From an uncultured bacterium (GTDB lineage Bacteria; Bacteroidota; Ignavibacteria; Kapaibacteriales; UBA4661), in the NCBI GenBank assembly GCA_937899715.1, contig CALCNX010000125.1:1-64000 (forward strand): 64,000 nucleotides of DNA, in the 5' to 3' direction. Both the position numbers and the translations under genes were made by a program. This document shows positions 46,244-56,244 of this stretch, one piece after another. The notes beneath the pieces are model-generated. The model was not told the DNA's origin and made no database searches. It worked only from the letters and a program-made list of their open reading frames with translations. Each line of letters opens with the position of its first letter. Within the stretch, counting starts at the first letter, position 1.

Positions 46244-49200
46244 TTAGTCTTGCTGCATCTCGCTAATTCTGCACACAGGCTTGAAATCGCAATAATCGCA
46301 CGGCACAAAGCCACCACGCTTTGTCGGTTCGACGGGAAACTCACCGTTGCTGATATGCTCTGCATAGCCTGATGCTGTCTCAACCGAAGCATTTATCATC
46401 GTTCGGAGAGCGTCGTTATCCGCCACAAAGCCACCGTTTTTGCGCCCGGATTCCGGCGCAATGTGCGAATCTTTCGGCAACATCACAAAACTATGCGTTT
46501 CGGCGTTTTCGCCTTTCTTTGCCGTTTTGGGAGATAAAATGTAGTACACCCCGCCCGCAGCCTCTGCTTCAATACCATACCCCTCGCGCAGAATCTGCTC
46601 TGCGGCGGCACTGTAAAGCGGCATTTGGAGAGACAATCCGTTTTTTATATCCTTGTTGCCGGAAACGCTTGACCCGCTTTTGTAATCGCCAATCAAGATT
46701 TTATAGGGTTCTTCGGGTGTTTCTCCGGGCAGAATCTCGATGCGGTCAATTTTTCCGTGCAGCTTCAGATTTTCCGCCAGCGCTGCGTTGCCAAGTGTAC
46801 TTTTTAGCTCGCCAAAGGCAAACTCAAAAAGCGCCGGAGCAAAGAGCCATGCGCTTTGGCTGTTTTTATCGTCGGGTGCGCCTGTACCCTCTGCCCTCGC
46901 CAGTTCGCTATCCAGCCAAATATCCAGTTTGCCACGCCGCGTGTATTCTTGACTGCCGGATGATTGACTGCTTGCAACTGATTCACTTGCTTCATTCGTC
47001 ATTCCAGCCCCCCCCACAAGGCTTTCGCGGTCAAGGTCAAAAAACGGGTGGTCGAAACGAATCACTTTCAATTCCTCTTCGGCGATGCTATGCAGCAATC
47101 GGCGGTAACGCTCGCGTTCACCCGCTTCCAGATGCACCGGCACAATATCCGGCAAACCTTCCTTTATCGGCTTGATGACCAAATTTCCTTCGCGCTGTTC
47201 GTCCTGCACTTCCTGATAAAATTTGAACAAAATTCGGTGCAGCAGCGACCCGCTTTCAAGCGGTGAAAGCGAAGTGTCGAACTCCTGAATCTCGCGTAAA
47301 CGCAGGGATTTTGCCGCGAAAAACTGATACGGGCATTTTGCATATTGCTCTAGCGCCGAAATCGAATATGCCGACTTCGCAAGACTCTCCCCTTCGACCA
47401 GAACCTGCTTTTCGGAGCGTGCCGTACTCTCAATTTCTTTGGTAAGATGCTCTTGCACCCGCACAAGCGCTTGTTTTGCGTCCGACCGCAGAAGTTCACC
47501 CGAAAATGTATTGATAACCCTCGTGCGCGACTCTGCATCCGCCCCAACATAGCTAAGAGCCGCAGACCGCACTGCTTCTTCATCGGAAGCAAGCCCGAAA
47601 AGCGTGTTCAGGAGCCACGTTGGAATGGTTGACGCACTTCCCTCTTCTTCGCTGTCATTCGTCATTCTTTTCCTCGCTTCGTGCGCGTTGTGCAGATGCC
47701 CCGCCTCGTGTAGTGACGTGATTTTGAGCAGTGCATCCACAAAGGACGAGCGCGTGAAATCATCGCCGCCATCGGAGCGGTCGGGATAGGTGATAATAAT
47801 CCGTTTGTCGCCGCTTTCAAGCCGTTGGGCGCTGTTCGTGAGCGCTTGGTAGAACTGCACACGCTCTTTGCGCAAAAAACGTTCTTCGGAGTCAATAAGC
47901 TCTTTTCCTAAAAAGGTTTCCGGCACATAGCGTCCCGGAAATTCACCGTCCACCGCGCCACAAATAATCGTCAGCCGGAACGGTACACCGCGAATCTGCT
48001 CCAGCGCCGTCACGGTAACGCCGTAGCCGAGTTTCTCCCGCACCTGATAGCGCCCATTGCGCACAGCAGTCCTGAGACGTTCGATGTACTCTTCCAGTGA
48101 GCGTTTGCGTTCCGGCGCAAGTGCAGCATTAGCGCGGCTTGCACGGCGGTCGCGCTCTTGCAAAATAGCAGTCATCTCCTCCATAATCTCAAGAAACGCC
48201 GTGAGCGCCCGCGCATCCTTTTCGACCTCTTCATCAAGGCTCAAAAACTCGGTCATGCGTTTTGCTTCGGAAGAATTTTCCACAGAAGCCAGTTCCCGTG
48301 CGTGTTTGTGAAAATTGACAATTTGCTCATGCACTTTAAGTTTCGCCAAAATCGCGTCTTTAATAAATTCTTCAAATTCGAGCGGTGTGAGTTCTTCGCG
48401 CCCATCGGGAAAGAGCGTTAGTAGGGCGTTAAAATCACGCTTGGCGAGTTCAATTTCCTCAATGAAGCGGCGCGTTTCAGCAAGTTCATCACGGTCGGCA
48501 TTGGCATCGCGGTTGAGCATAATTTCACGCTTGGACAAGTACGCCAAACGGCTGTCCATACGGCGTAGCCACTGCGTTTTGCCGTCGCGCCCGAAGCGCC
48601 GCCCGCCGCTAATGCGCAAACGCCCCGCCACGGTGAACAAATTCGCCGCGTTCAAAGGAGCAAATTTTTTATAGCCGCGCTCCTTCCGCGCAAAGCGCAG
48701 GTACGGGCTTTGCAGAGCACGGTTCACGTCCTCGCGCTTGTAACCGTAGAGCAGCATATCCAGCACGGCAAATACTGCCGTTACCACGGGCGACTTTTCC
48801 AACGGAAAGCGATCGGTGATATTTGCCGGAATATCGTACATCGCAAACATCTCGCGGAACAGGCTTGAATACTGCTCCGGCTGGCGCATGACCACACACA
48901 TTTCCGATAGGGGCATATTTTCCTTCACCGCCCAATGGCGCACCAGTTTCGCAATAGAACGGGCTTCATCGGCGCGATTTTCAAAGGCAATGACGCTCAC
49001 CGCATCGTTGAAACCCGCATGACGAATATCTTCGTCGGTATTAAAGAGCCAGCGCCGTAAATACGAGGCTCTGGGCAAATGCTCTTCGCGGTGTTCTTTG
49101 AAGCGATCGTTTGCTTCGTTGTCGGTGGAGTATGCAGTGTAACGCGGCACAAGCGAGATCTCATCGGGCTTGGAGTCGGTTTGCTTCGGAGTTCTCCCCG

Positions 49201-50053
49201 TGAATCCCTGCAAACTGGCAATCGTGTCTTGCAAGCCACCAAAAAGCGGACCATTTGCATCGGAATAATCCAGAATGATTCTCGTGTGAAACGGCGCATA
49301 GTACAGCGCAGCAAGAAATCGCTCTTCGGGCTTTTTGAATTCTGTGAAGCCGTCCAGTGCAAGCGTTGTTATCTGCGGAAAAAGATTTTTCCACACTGTC
49401 TCAAGCCCCGATTCCGTGCGAAGTGTGGTTTGTTCTTTTGTGAGCGCATCGGTAAGCAGTGTCAGGAGTTTAGGATAATCGCACACCGCATCGCCCAGCG
49501 TCCGCTCATAGCTTTCGTAAAGCGTGGCAATATCCGCCAAGCGGCGCGGGTCGGTTACATCGCTACCGCTTATCATGCTTGATGCAAGGTCGGCGCGGAG
49601 CGATTGCGGCGTGATGCCGTCTTCCTTCAGCCCTAGAATAATGCTCTGCAAACGCTCCAATACCGCCGGGGAAATAGCTTGAAACCTACTGCCTCCACTC
49701 GTAAAAAAGGTCATTTCCCTGCGGCACTTTTCAGCAGCTTCCTCCATAATGGCAGCCTGAAGCGCTTCGCTGGCAAGGTGTGGCATGGCATTACCCATCT
49801 GCAACTGTGCTGTGTGGCGTACAAAGCCTTCCAGCGTAAAAATATTCATTGTGGAGACGGGTTTTTGGGTGCGCTTGAAGACTTCTCGCACCACAAAGCG
49901 CTTCAAAAGGCGCACACGCCGCCCTGTGGGAACAATACAGACGAAGGATTGGAGCGCACTCTCGGCATCGGAGGCAAATGCTTTTTCGAGCATTACCTCA
50001 AGAGGTGCTGAAATCTCGAAGGAAGAAGGACGGGGATTGTGAAGGACGTACAT
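46244..50053 (-). CDS. AddB-like PD-(D/E)xK nuclease with iron-sulfur cluster motif
   Basis: A 1269-residue protein from start MYVLHNPRPSSFE (50053; an ATG at 50071 is six codons upstream). It matches AddB/RecB-type repair nucleases: an N-terminal helicase-like part in which the expected P-loop reads VPTGRRVRLLKR without the GxGKT core, so ATP use is doubtful, and a C-terminal nuclease. The nuclease has CPYQFFAAKSLRL and GSLLHRILFKFYQE (about 905-945), IGDYKSG (about 1121, the D and K of the active site) and CDYCDFKPVC near the end. The single Cys plus the last three form the four ligands of an Fe-S staple, as in AddB. AddA is not in the window. Probable role: double-strand break end processing. 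Confidence 0.88.
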   Translation of the reverse strand: MYVLHNPRPSSFEISAPLEVMLEKAFASDAESALQSFVCIVPTGRRVRLLKRFVVREVFKRTQKPVSTMNIFTLEGFVRHTAQLQMGNAMPHLASEALQAAIMEEAAEKCRREMTFFTSGGSRFQAISPAVLERLQSIILGLKEDGITPQSLRADLASSMISGSDVTDPRRLADIATLYESYERTLGDAVCDYPKLLTLLTDALTKEQTTLRTESGLETVWKNLFPQITTLALDGFTEFKKPEERFLAALYYAPFHTRIILDYSDANGPLFGGLQDTIASLQGFTGRTPKQTDSKPDEISLVPRYTAYSTDNEANDRFKEHREEHLPRASYLRRWLFNTDEDIRHAGFNDAVSVIAFENRADEARSIAKLVRHWAVKENMPLSEMCVVMRQPEQYSSLFREMFAMYDIPANITDRFPLEKSPVVTAVFAVLDMLLYGYKREDVNRALQSPYLRFARKERGYKKFAPLNAANLFTVAGRLRISGGRRFGRDGKTQWLRRMDSRLAYLSKREIMLNRDANADRDELAETRRFIEEIELAKRDFNALLTLFPDGREELTPLEFEEFIKDAILAKLKVHEQIVNFHKHARELASVENSSEAKRMTEFLSLDEEVEKDARALTAFLEIMEEMTAILQERDRRASRANAALAPERKRSLEEYIERLRTAVRNGRYQVREKLGYGVTVTALEQIRGVPFRLTIICGAVDGEFPGRYVPETFLGKELIDSEERFLRKERVQFYQALTNSAQRLESGDKRIIITYPDRSDGGDDFTRSSFVDALLKITSLHEAGHLHNAHEARKRMTNDSEEEGSASTIPTWLLNTLFGLASDEEAVRSAALSYVGADAESRTRVINTFSGELLRSDAKQALVRVQEHLTKEIESTARSEKQVLVEGESLAKSAYSISALEQYAKCPYQFFAAKSLRLREIQEFDTSLSPLESGSLLHRILFKFYQEVQDEQREGNLVIKPIKEGLPDIVPVHLEAGERERYRRLLHSIAEEELKVIRFDHPFFDLDRESLVGGAGMTNEASESVASSQSSGSQEYTRRGKLDIWLDSELARAEGTGAPDDKNSQSAWLFAPALFEFAFGELKSTLGNAALAENLKLHGKIDRIEILPGETPEEPYKILIGDYKSGSSVSGNKDIKNGLSLQMPLYSAAAEQILREGYGIEAEAAGGVYYILSPKTAKKGENAETHSFVMLPKDSHIAPESGRKNGGFVADNDALRTMINASVETASGYAEHISNGEFPVEPTKRGGFVPCDYCDFKPVCRISEMQQD

Positions 50054-50212
50054 TGCGAGCAATAGGAACAAAAGGGCAAAAAATGGCTTATTGCACCCTC
50101 AAAATCGCACTTTTTCTGATGGTATGCGAAGTAAAAATTGCTCTTTCGATTTCGGGGAGCAGAATAAATTTTGAAGCGTTCTGCGGACATCGGGATAGTT
50201 ATCGAAAATCGT

Positions 50213-51325
50213 TTAATGAAGCCTCACTGCCACCGGCTTCTCGGCTTTCAATTCTTCATTTCCTGATTTGACCAGCGTGTCGCCCACAGCCAATGCACCG
50301 AAAATTTCTATTTTGTCTTTCATTGCTATGCCTCTGGTTACATCTACCCACGCGGTGCGTCCGCCGGTGATTTTGATGACAAAGCGCCGTTCTTGCGTGG
50401 TAACAACCGACGAAGGCGGCACTACAAACGATGCCACACCCCTCGCAAAACGTAGTTTGACATCGGCGACCATTCCTGCTTTTAAGGAGCGCTCTGTATT
50501 CCGGGCTTCAAATTCCCACGTTTCGGAGCGCGTTGCTGCGTCAATGCTTTCTGTTTGACGTTTGAGAGTTGCGCTGAATTGTTTGTCGGGATAGGCTTTG
50601 ACCGCAAAGGGTACTGTTGTCTTGTCCAGCATTGCACCAGAAAATGCTTCCGGCACAGCAACACGAATGCGCATCGAAGCTGTATTTTCCAATTCAAACA
50701 AAGGCTTGTCGCTTGAAGCTCCCACAAGTGCGCCCACATCCACCGAGCGTTTGGTAACAATGCCGTCGAAAGGAGCAGTAATGCTCAAATACCGCTCTAA
50801 TTCTTGTGTTGAACGTAGCGTATAGAGCGCTGATTGTTCCTCGGCGCTGTCGGAAAGCATTGCGTTTTTGGTGCGCTCCAATTCCCCCGCCGCTACAACG
50901 CCATCAGTCTGCGCAGCATTGGCGAGACGGTGGTAGGTATCTGCGCTACTGCGGTATTTTGCCTGCGCTGAAAGCAGGCGAGCACGGGCTTCGGCGACTT
51001 TTGCAGTGATTTCGGGCGCTTCCAGTGTGGCAAGCACTTGACCACGCCGCACGTGCGAACCGATGTCCACCGCTACGTGCTTCACAAATGCGGTCACTTT
51101 TGCGTAGAGTAGGGCGCGTTCCAAGGGCAGAATATCTCCGGCGAGTACCAAATCTTTAGCAACCTGCTCGCTTTTGAGAATAAAGGCAGCAACGCTGTCC
51201 GGCGCGTTTTGTGCCGCAGTTTGCGCCGTGCTTCCATTCTGCTGCGGTGCAGATTTTTGACCGCATCCTACACAAAAGAGCGTAAAAAGCAGCATAAAAG
51301 CTGCGTAGTTCTCAAAATTCTTCAT
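50213..51325 (-). CDS. RND efflux adaptor lipoprotein (membrane fusion protein)
   Basis: The periplasmic link between the RND pump and TolC. The start MKNFENYAAFML (51325) gives a lipoprotein signal with lipobox LFCVGCG; an upstream ATG at 51448 lies inside the pump gene. The 370-residue protein has the biotinyl-lipoyl-like motif (VDIGSHVRRGQVLATLEAPE), a helical hairpin (about 120-185), the second lipoyl half (GIVTKRSVDVGALVG) and the beta-barrel and membrane-proximal domains to the end. It lies 19 bases after the pump stop codon in one transcription unit. Confidence 0.93.
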   Translation of the reverse strand: MKNFENYAAFMLLFTLFCVGCGQKSAPQQNGSTAQTAAQNAPDSVAAFILKSEQVAKDLVLAGDILPLERALLYAKVTAFVKHVAVDIGSHVRRGQVLATLEAPEITAKVAEARARLLSAQAKYRSSADTYHRLANAAQTDGVVAAGELERTKNAMLSDSAEEQSALYTLRSTQELERYLSITAPFDGIVTKRSVDVGALVGASSDKPLFELENTASMRIRVAVPEAFSGAMLDKTTVPFAVKAYPDKQFSATLKRQTESIDAATRSETWEFEARNTERSLKAGMVADVKLRFARGVASFVVPPSSVVTTQERRFVIKITGGRTAWVDVTRGIAMKDKIEIFGALAVGDTLVKSGNEELKAEKPVAVRLH

Positions 51326-51344
51326 ATTGTTTTTTTTGTTACGG

Positions 51345-52370
51345 TTATTGACCAAAATAAGCGCTTTCCTCGTCGTCGGGGTCAAGCGAAACGCTTCGGA
51401 GAGCAGTAGTGCCAAGCATAACAGCATAGAGTACAGGCGAAACCACAAGCGTTATCACCGTCGAAAAAAGCAAACCACCAATTACCGCCACACCAAGTGG
51501 TGAGGTTTGGTCGCCGCCGTCGCCCACGCCAATCGCCATCGGAATCATTCCTGCTATCATCGCAAGCGCCGTCATCAGAATAGGGCGCAAACGGTTCAAT
51601 GTTCCATGCAATGCCGCATCTCTGTTGCTTGTTGGGGCAGATGTGAGCGTTTGATACTTTCGCAACGACTCGGCATTGGTCACGAGCAAAATTCCATTTG
51701 CCACCGATACGCCAATCGCCATAATACAGCCCATGAACGATTGGATGTTGAGCGTTTTTCCTGTGATGACAAGCAGCGTCAGCGAACCGCACAGCACGGC
51801 AGGAACAGTAGCCAGAATCATGCTTGCAAGCCGGAACGATTGAAAATTTGCTGCCAAGAGGAGAAACATGACCACGATTGCCAGTGCCAGACCGATTTGT
51901 AGCTCACTGAGCGTTTGCGCCAGTACATCCGCTTGTCCGCGTAACATGATTTTTACGCCTGCCGGAAGCGTCCCAAGTTTTTCTACTGCTCCTCGTACCG
52001 CTCGCACGGCGCTGCCTACGTCCTGCCCGTGAATATTTGCCGTTACCGTAACGTATCGCTGCTGGTTCAAGTGGTCGTATTCGCCAACAGTGGTCGTGCT
52101 GTTCCACTCTACCACGTCGCGCAATGCCAAGCGTTTTGTGGTTGTGCTTGATTTATCGTTTGTTTTATCGGTCGTTTTTTCATTCATTTTGGGCGAAAGC
52201 GGAATTTCTTCCACGTCCGCTACGCTGTGCATCTGAAATTGCGGCACTTCCACTTGCACCTGATAGGCGGTGCCGGTGGCGCGGTCAAGCCAGTAATTCG
52301 GCTGCGTGAAGCGGCTCGACGACGTGGCAGTTACGAGTGATTTGCTGATGTCGTCCACCGTCAGACCCAT
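51345..52370 (-). CDS. RND efflux pump, C-terminal part after a frameshift
   Basis: A 341-residue piece that continues the upstream 744-residue piece: it starts MGLTVDDISKSLVTATSSSR, the text that normally follows directly the end of the other piece in RND proteins, and contains the last six membrane helices (GLALAIVVMFLLLAANFQSF, GCIMAIGVSVANGILLV, GVAVIGGLLFSTVITLVVSP). It overlaps the first piece by 10 bases in another frame. As a separate protein it would lack the first half of the pump. See the entry at 52361 for the joining point. Confidence 0.85.
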   Translation of the reverse strand: MGLTVDDISKSLVTATSSSRFTQPNYWLDRATGTAYQVQVEVPQFQMHSVADVEEIPLSPKMNEKTTDKTNDKSSTTTKRLALRDVVEWNSTTTVGEYDHLNQQRYVTVTANIHGQDVGSAVRAVRGAVEKLGTLPAGVKIMLRGQADVLAQTLSELQIGLALAIVVMFLLLAANFQSFRLASMILATVPAVLCGSLTLLVITGKTLNIQSFMGCIMAIGVSVANGILLVTNAESLRKYQTLTSAPTSNRDAALHGTLNRLRPILMTALAMIAGMIPMAIGVGDGGDQTSPLGVAVIGGLLFSTVITLVVSPVLYAVMLGTTALRSVSLDPDDEESAYFGQ

Positions 52371-54595
52371 TTGTCCCGTGCGTGTGCGGTCACAATAGCG
52401 ATGTTCAGGCTTGGATAGTCCAGAGGGCTGCCAAACTGCACATCTCGCAAGTGCGGCATCGCGGTAAGCACCGCGCGGAGATTCTCGGCAATAGAGCGGC
52501 TCTGCGCGAGGTCTTTGCCCACAACGGCAACTTCAATCGGCGTGGTTGCTCCGAAATTCATCACTTGCTCGACCATATCGCCCGGCTCAAAGGAAAGGCG
52601 TACTGCGGGCAGGCGTTGTGCCGCTTCAGATCGCAAGCGCTCTTTGAAGTCTTTTAATCGAATGCCGCTGCCTGCTTTGAACTTTACTTTCAGCACTGCC
52701 TCGTGCGGTCCGCTTGTCCAGAGATGAATGGTGTTAATCGGATAACTCGATGGCTGCGTACCGACAAATGCCGAGCTAATCTCAATGTTTTGCTTGCCGA
52801 CGATTTCTTCCGTGAGCCGGAGTATGTCTTGCGTTGCCGATTCGGTGCGCTCTATGCGAGTTCCGGTGGGCATTCTGAGGCGTACTTGAAATTGCCCTGC
52901 ATCTACCGTTGGAAAAATCTCCGTTCCGATAAACCATGCGCCAAACCCAAGCAAACACACCGCCAAAACAGCATAGAGCGTGAGAACGAGACGGCGAATC
53001 TTACGCTCCTGCAACCAGATCTCCAATCGCCGTGCATAGAGCGTTCGGAAGCGTTCAAACCAATCATTATGTGCGCCTGTTGTTTTACCTGCCGTATCGC
53101 GGAGAAACCATGTTGCTACCACAGGTACAAAGGTTTGCGACAGGACGAATGATGCAATCATGGAAAACCCAACCGCCAGCGACAAAGGTACGAACATCGC
53201 ACGAGGAACGCCCGACATAAAGAGCGACGGCACGAATACGACCAAGATGCTCAGCAAAATGAGCAATTTGGGGAGTGCGATTTCTTGGCAAGCGTCTGCT
53301 ACGGCACGGGCACGTGACTTTTTTGTTTCCCCGCTTGCTTCGGAGGTCATTTCCAGATGACGATGAATGTTTTCTATTGTCACGGTTGCTTCATCCACCA
53401 AGATTCCCACCGCCAATGCCAAACCGCCGAGTGTCATAATGTTGATGGTTTGCCCCGCAAGATAAAGACAGATTACGCCTGCCAACACTGCAAGCGGTAT
53501 CGTGCAAACGACGATAGCGGCGCTGCGTCTGTCGTGCAAGAAAAGCAGCACCATCAAGCCCGTGAGCAGAGCGCCCAAAGCCGCTTCGGTCAGCAAACTT
53601 CGGAGTGAGTTGATAACGTAGCCCGATTGGTCGAATTCGTAGGAAATCTGAATGTCGGGCGGTACGGCTGCTTGCATAGCGGGTAGCGCCTTTTTGACCG
53701 TTTGCACCACTTCCCACGTAGAAGCATCGGCGCGTTTGGTAACGGGGATGTAGATAGAGCGCTTGCCGTTGATAAGCGCATAGCCTGTGGTTACGTCTGC
53801 ACCGTTTTCCACCGTTGCCACATCGCGTACGCAGACCGTTGTGCTTCCGTCATGCTTGAGCGCAATCGTCTCCAATTCTTTGATATTTTCGACGACGGTG
53901 TTTTGTGGCGTGATGAGCAGTTGGTCATCCACGCGGACGTTTCCGGCGGGCGTGATGGTGTTGTTTTTGGCGAGCGCTTGCACAACGTCGTCGGGCGAAA
54001 GATTGTAAGTGCGAAGGCGTTCCGTATCTACACGAATAACAACCGTGCGCTGATTACCCCCAAACGGTGGTGGCGCCGATACGCCAGGCAGGGTCGAAAA
54101 CATCGGGCGTACCTTGAAAAGTGCTAAATCTTGAATTTCACCCAAACTGCGCGTTTCGGATTTGAAGACCAATTGCCCCACCGGAACGCTCCCACCATCG
54201 AAGCGCATCACGAAGGGTGGCACAGTGCCGGGTGGCATAAATGCCCGCGAACGATTTACATAGCCAAGCACTTCCGCAAGCGCTTGGCTCATGTCTGTGC
54301 CTTCGTGAAACTGCAATTTCATGAGCGCTACACCCTGAATGGACTTCGATTCGACAAATTTTATCCCCGTCACGTACAGAAAGTGATATTCGTAGTACGA
54401 CGTGATAAATCCTTCCATTTGCTGGGGCGATAAGCCGCCGAATGGCTGTGCAACATAGACCGTCGGGGTATTCAGCTTTGGGAAAATATCAATCGGCATC
54501 GTGCGAAGCGCCAGCGCCGCAAAGAGCACAACCGCAATCAACGCCACCATAACCGTAATGGGGCGGCGAAGCGCTGCAATAATCAATCCTTTCAT
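52361..54595 (-). CDS. RND efflux pump, N-terminal part before a frameshift
   Basis: A 744-residue protein with the first membrane helix (ITVMVALIAVVLFAALALRT), porter domains and helices 2-7, including the proton relay helix ALAVGILVDEATVTIENIH, where the acidic pair is D-E. It runs to HARDKWV and stops. In the next frame the text carries on as MGLTVDDIS, so one base is missing around 52370 in a run that reads CAAATGGG on the minus strand. Joined, the protein would be about 1083 residues, a normal RND length. It is either a real mutation, a sequencing error or, less likely, programmed. The clade looks intermediate between the drug and metal types, so the substrate is open. Confidence 0.88.
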   Translation of the reverse strand: MKGLIIAALRRPITVMVALIAVVLFAALALRTMPIDIFPKLNTPTVYVAQPFGGLSPQQMEGFITSYYEYHFLYVTGIKFVESKSIQGVALMKLQFHEGTDMSQALAEVLGYVNRSRAFMPPGTVPPFVMRFDGGSVPVGQLVFKSETRSLGEIQDLALFKVRPMFSTLPGVSAPPPFGGNQRTVVIRVDTERLRTYNLSPDDVVQALAKNNTITPAGNVRVDDQLLITPQNTVVENIKELETIALKHDGSTTVCVRDVATVENGADVTTGYALINGKRSIYIPVTKRADASTWEVVQTVKKALPAMQAAVPPDIQISYEFDQSGYVINSLRSLLTEAALGALLTGLMVLLFLHDRRSAAIVVCTIPLAVLAGVICLYLAGQTINIMTLGGLALAVGILVDEATVTIENIHRHLEMTSEASGETKKSRARAVADACQEIALPKLLILLSILVVFVPSLFMSGVPRAMFVPLSLAVGFSMIASFVLSQTFVPVVATWFLRDTAGKTTGAHNDWFERFRTLYARRLEIWLQERKIRRLVLTLYAVLAVCLLGFGAWFIGTEIFPTVDAGQFQVRLRMPTGTRIERTESATQDILRLTEEIVGKQNIEISSAFVGTQPSSYPINTIHLWTSGPHEAVLKVKFKAGSGIRLKDFKERLRSEAAQRLPAVRLSFEPGDMVEQVMNFGATTPIEVAVVGKDLAQSRSIAENLRAVLTAMPHLRDVQFGSPLDYPSLNIAIVTAHARDKWV

Positions 54596-54627
54596 AAAAA
54601 ATCCTCGTGTGGTGAGTTGTTGATTGA

Positions 54628-56088
54628 TTATTGCCCGTGCAATTGTTGAAGCACCTCGTGAAAATCACCGCGCACTGTGGCAGTGCTCACAAGCGCTTTC
54701 CACACTTCTGCAAAGCGCACGCGAGCTTCCGCTTCGGCTTGCGCAAGCAAATACCGCGCTTGTGCTATATCGCTGTATGGCAGCAATCCCGCATTATATT
54801 TTGTCTGGCGGTTCGTGAAAGCAATCTCGGCTGCTTGAGTTTGCTTCGGGATTTCTTCCGCAATGCGTAATGCCGTTTGCAAGCGGGCATCAGAACGGAT
54901 GACCTGCCCTTGCAATGCGTGTCTTGTTTGCTCGAATTGGTCTTGGCTTGCCCGCATAATCGCTTCCTCGCGGTGCAGCTTTGGAGCTGCTTGCAAATAT
55001 GATAATGGCGACCATGAAAGGTTTAGTCCCACGCCATAATTAAAGCGGTTTGGTTCTAATCCGCCGACACCTTCCAGAAGCGTACCATTGGCAGTAACGC
55101 CCGAACCTCGTGCGTAGGCTGTCGTCCAGAACGTCAAGCGTGGATTGGTGGATGCGCTCACGGCATCTTTCCGCGCTTTGCTTGCTTGCACTCGTGCGGC
55201 AGACATTTGGAGAGCGGGGTTTTGTGCGGTGTCGAGTGCAAGTGCATCGGTGTTTACCTGCGGTACAGTACGAAGAAGCAAGGAATCGGGCACGATATTG
55301 GGCGGCTCATTTAATCCCACAAGTTCCATCAGACGCGCTCGTGAGCGTGTTTCAAGTTCTTGTGTGGTGAGAAGGTCTATCATTGCCCGGGAGCGTTCAG
55401 CCGCAGCAAGGGCAGAATCGGCGGAAGGTTGCAAACCATTTTCGGTAAGGATTCGTGCGCGAGTGGCGAGTGCTGTTGCACGGACAAGATTCGCTTCAGC
55501 AACGGCGCGGAGTTCACGCGAGAGTGTGAGGTCAAGATAATTTTCCAGCAGCGCGGCTGTGTGCTGCAATCGCTCTTGCTTGGCATCGGCACTGGCTTCC
55601 ACCCATTCTGCTTGTGCCAGCGCCACGTCTGCTTCGCGCTGCCCGAAGGTTATTGGTTGCCATGTAAACAGTGCGCTTGCTGCGCTGCCCCATGCGGGTA
55701 CGAAAGAATTTCCTGCGGATGACGGTCCGCTTATCGGCACAATGCCCTGCGAAAAAAACATCCCCGTAATGTTGTTGTACGAAGCGGCATTTGCTTGAAG
55801 GCTAAGGTCAAGTGTGGGAATGATTGTGCGCTCAGTGGCTGTGATGGCATTCAGCTTCGCCTCGGCAAGCGAGCGTTTGGCGCGAATAAGCGGGTACTGC
55901 TTCTCGGCAATGGTGAGGAGTTGCTTGAGCGATAATTGCTGGTTTTGTAGCTCGTTAGGTGCTAACGGCGGAGGCACTGCCTCACTTGCCTTGGGCATCT
56001 GCTGCAATCCGTACGTTGGTTGGGTAAGCAAACACAAAACTAACACGAGTGCTAGGGGGGTGAAAAAACAGTATCGTGGTGTAATCAT
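54628..56088 (-). CDS. TolC-family outer-membrane efflux protein
   Basis: A 486-residue outer-membrane channel for the adjacent RND pump. It has a signal peptide ending TYGLQ (about 28) and two OEP repeats (about 50-260 and 265-480) with long coiled helices; markers are LSLKQLLTIAEKQYPLIRAK and RFNYGVGLNLSWSPLSYLQA, and later KYNAGLLPYSDIAQARYLLA. It is the first structural gene of the efflux unit, 32 bases upstream of the pump, and 156 bases after the AraC-type regulator. Confidence 0.93.
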   Translation of the reverse strand: MITPRYCFFTPLALVLVLCLLTQPTYGLQQMPKASEAVPPPLAPNELQNQQLSLKQLLTIAEKQYPLIRAKRSLAEAKLNAITATERTIIPTLDLSLQANAASYNNITGMFFSQGIVPISGPSSAGNSFVPAWGSAASALFTWQPITFGQREADVALAQAEWVEASADAKQERLQHTAALLENYLDLTLSRELRAVAEANLVRATALATRARILTENGLQPSADSALAAAERSRAMIDLLTTQELETRSRARLMELVGLNEPPNIVPDSLLLRTVPQVNTDALALDTAQNPALQMSAARVQASKARKDAVSASTNPRLTFWTTAYARGSGVTANGTLLEGVGGLEPNRFNYGVGLNLSWSPLSYLQAAPKLHREEAIMRASQDQFEQTRHALQGQVIRSDARLQTALRIAEEIPKQTQAAEIAFTNRQTKYNAGLLPYSDIAQARYLLAQAEAEARVRFAEVWKALVSTATVRGDFHEVLQQLHGQ

Positions 56089-56244
56089 AGTAAACGTTTG
56101 TTGCTATCGCCTCGACAAACCGTTGCTTGGTACGCAGCAAAAATAGAACAACGAATCCATTTGCATACGGTATATTTGAAAATACTACGGTACGGTGTGA
56201 GTTTTTTACAAGGTAATAATTTTGCTTCTTCAGCACACTTGCGA

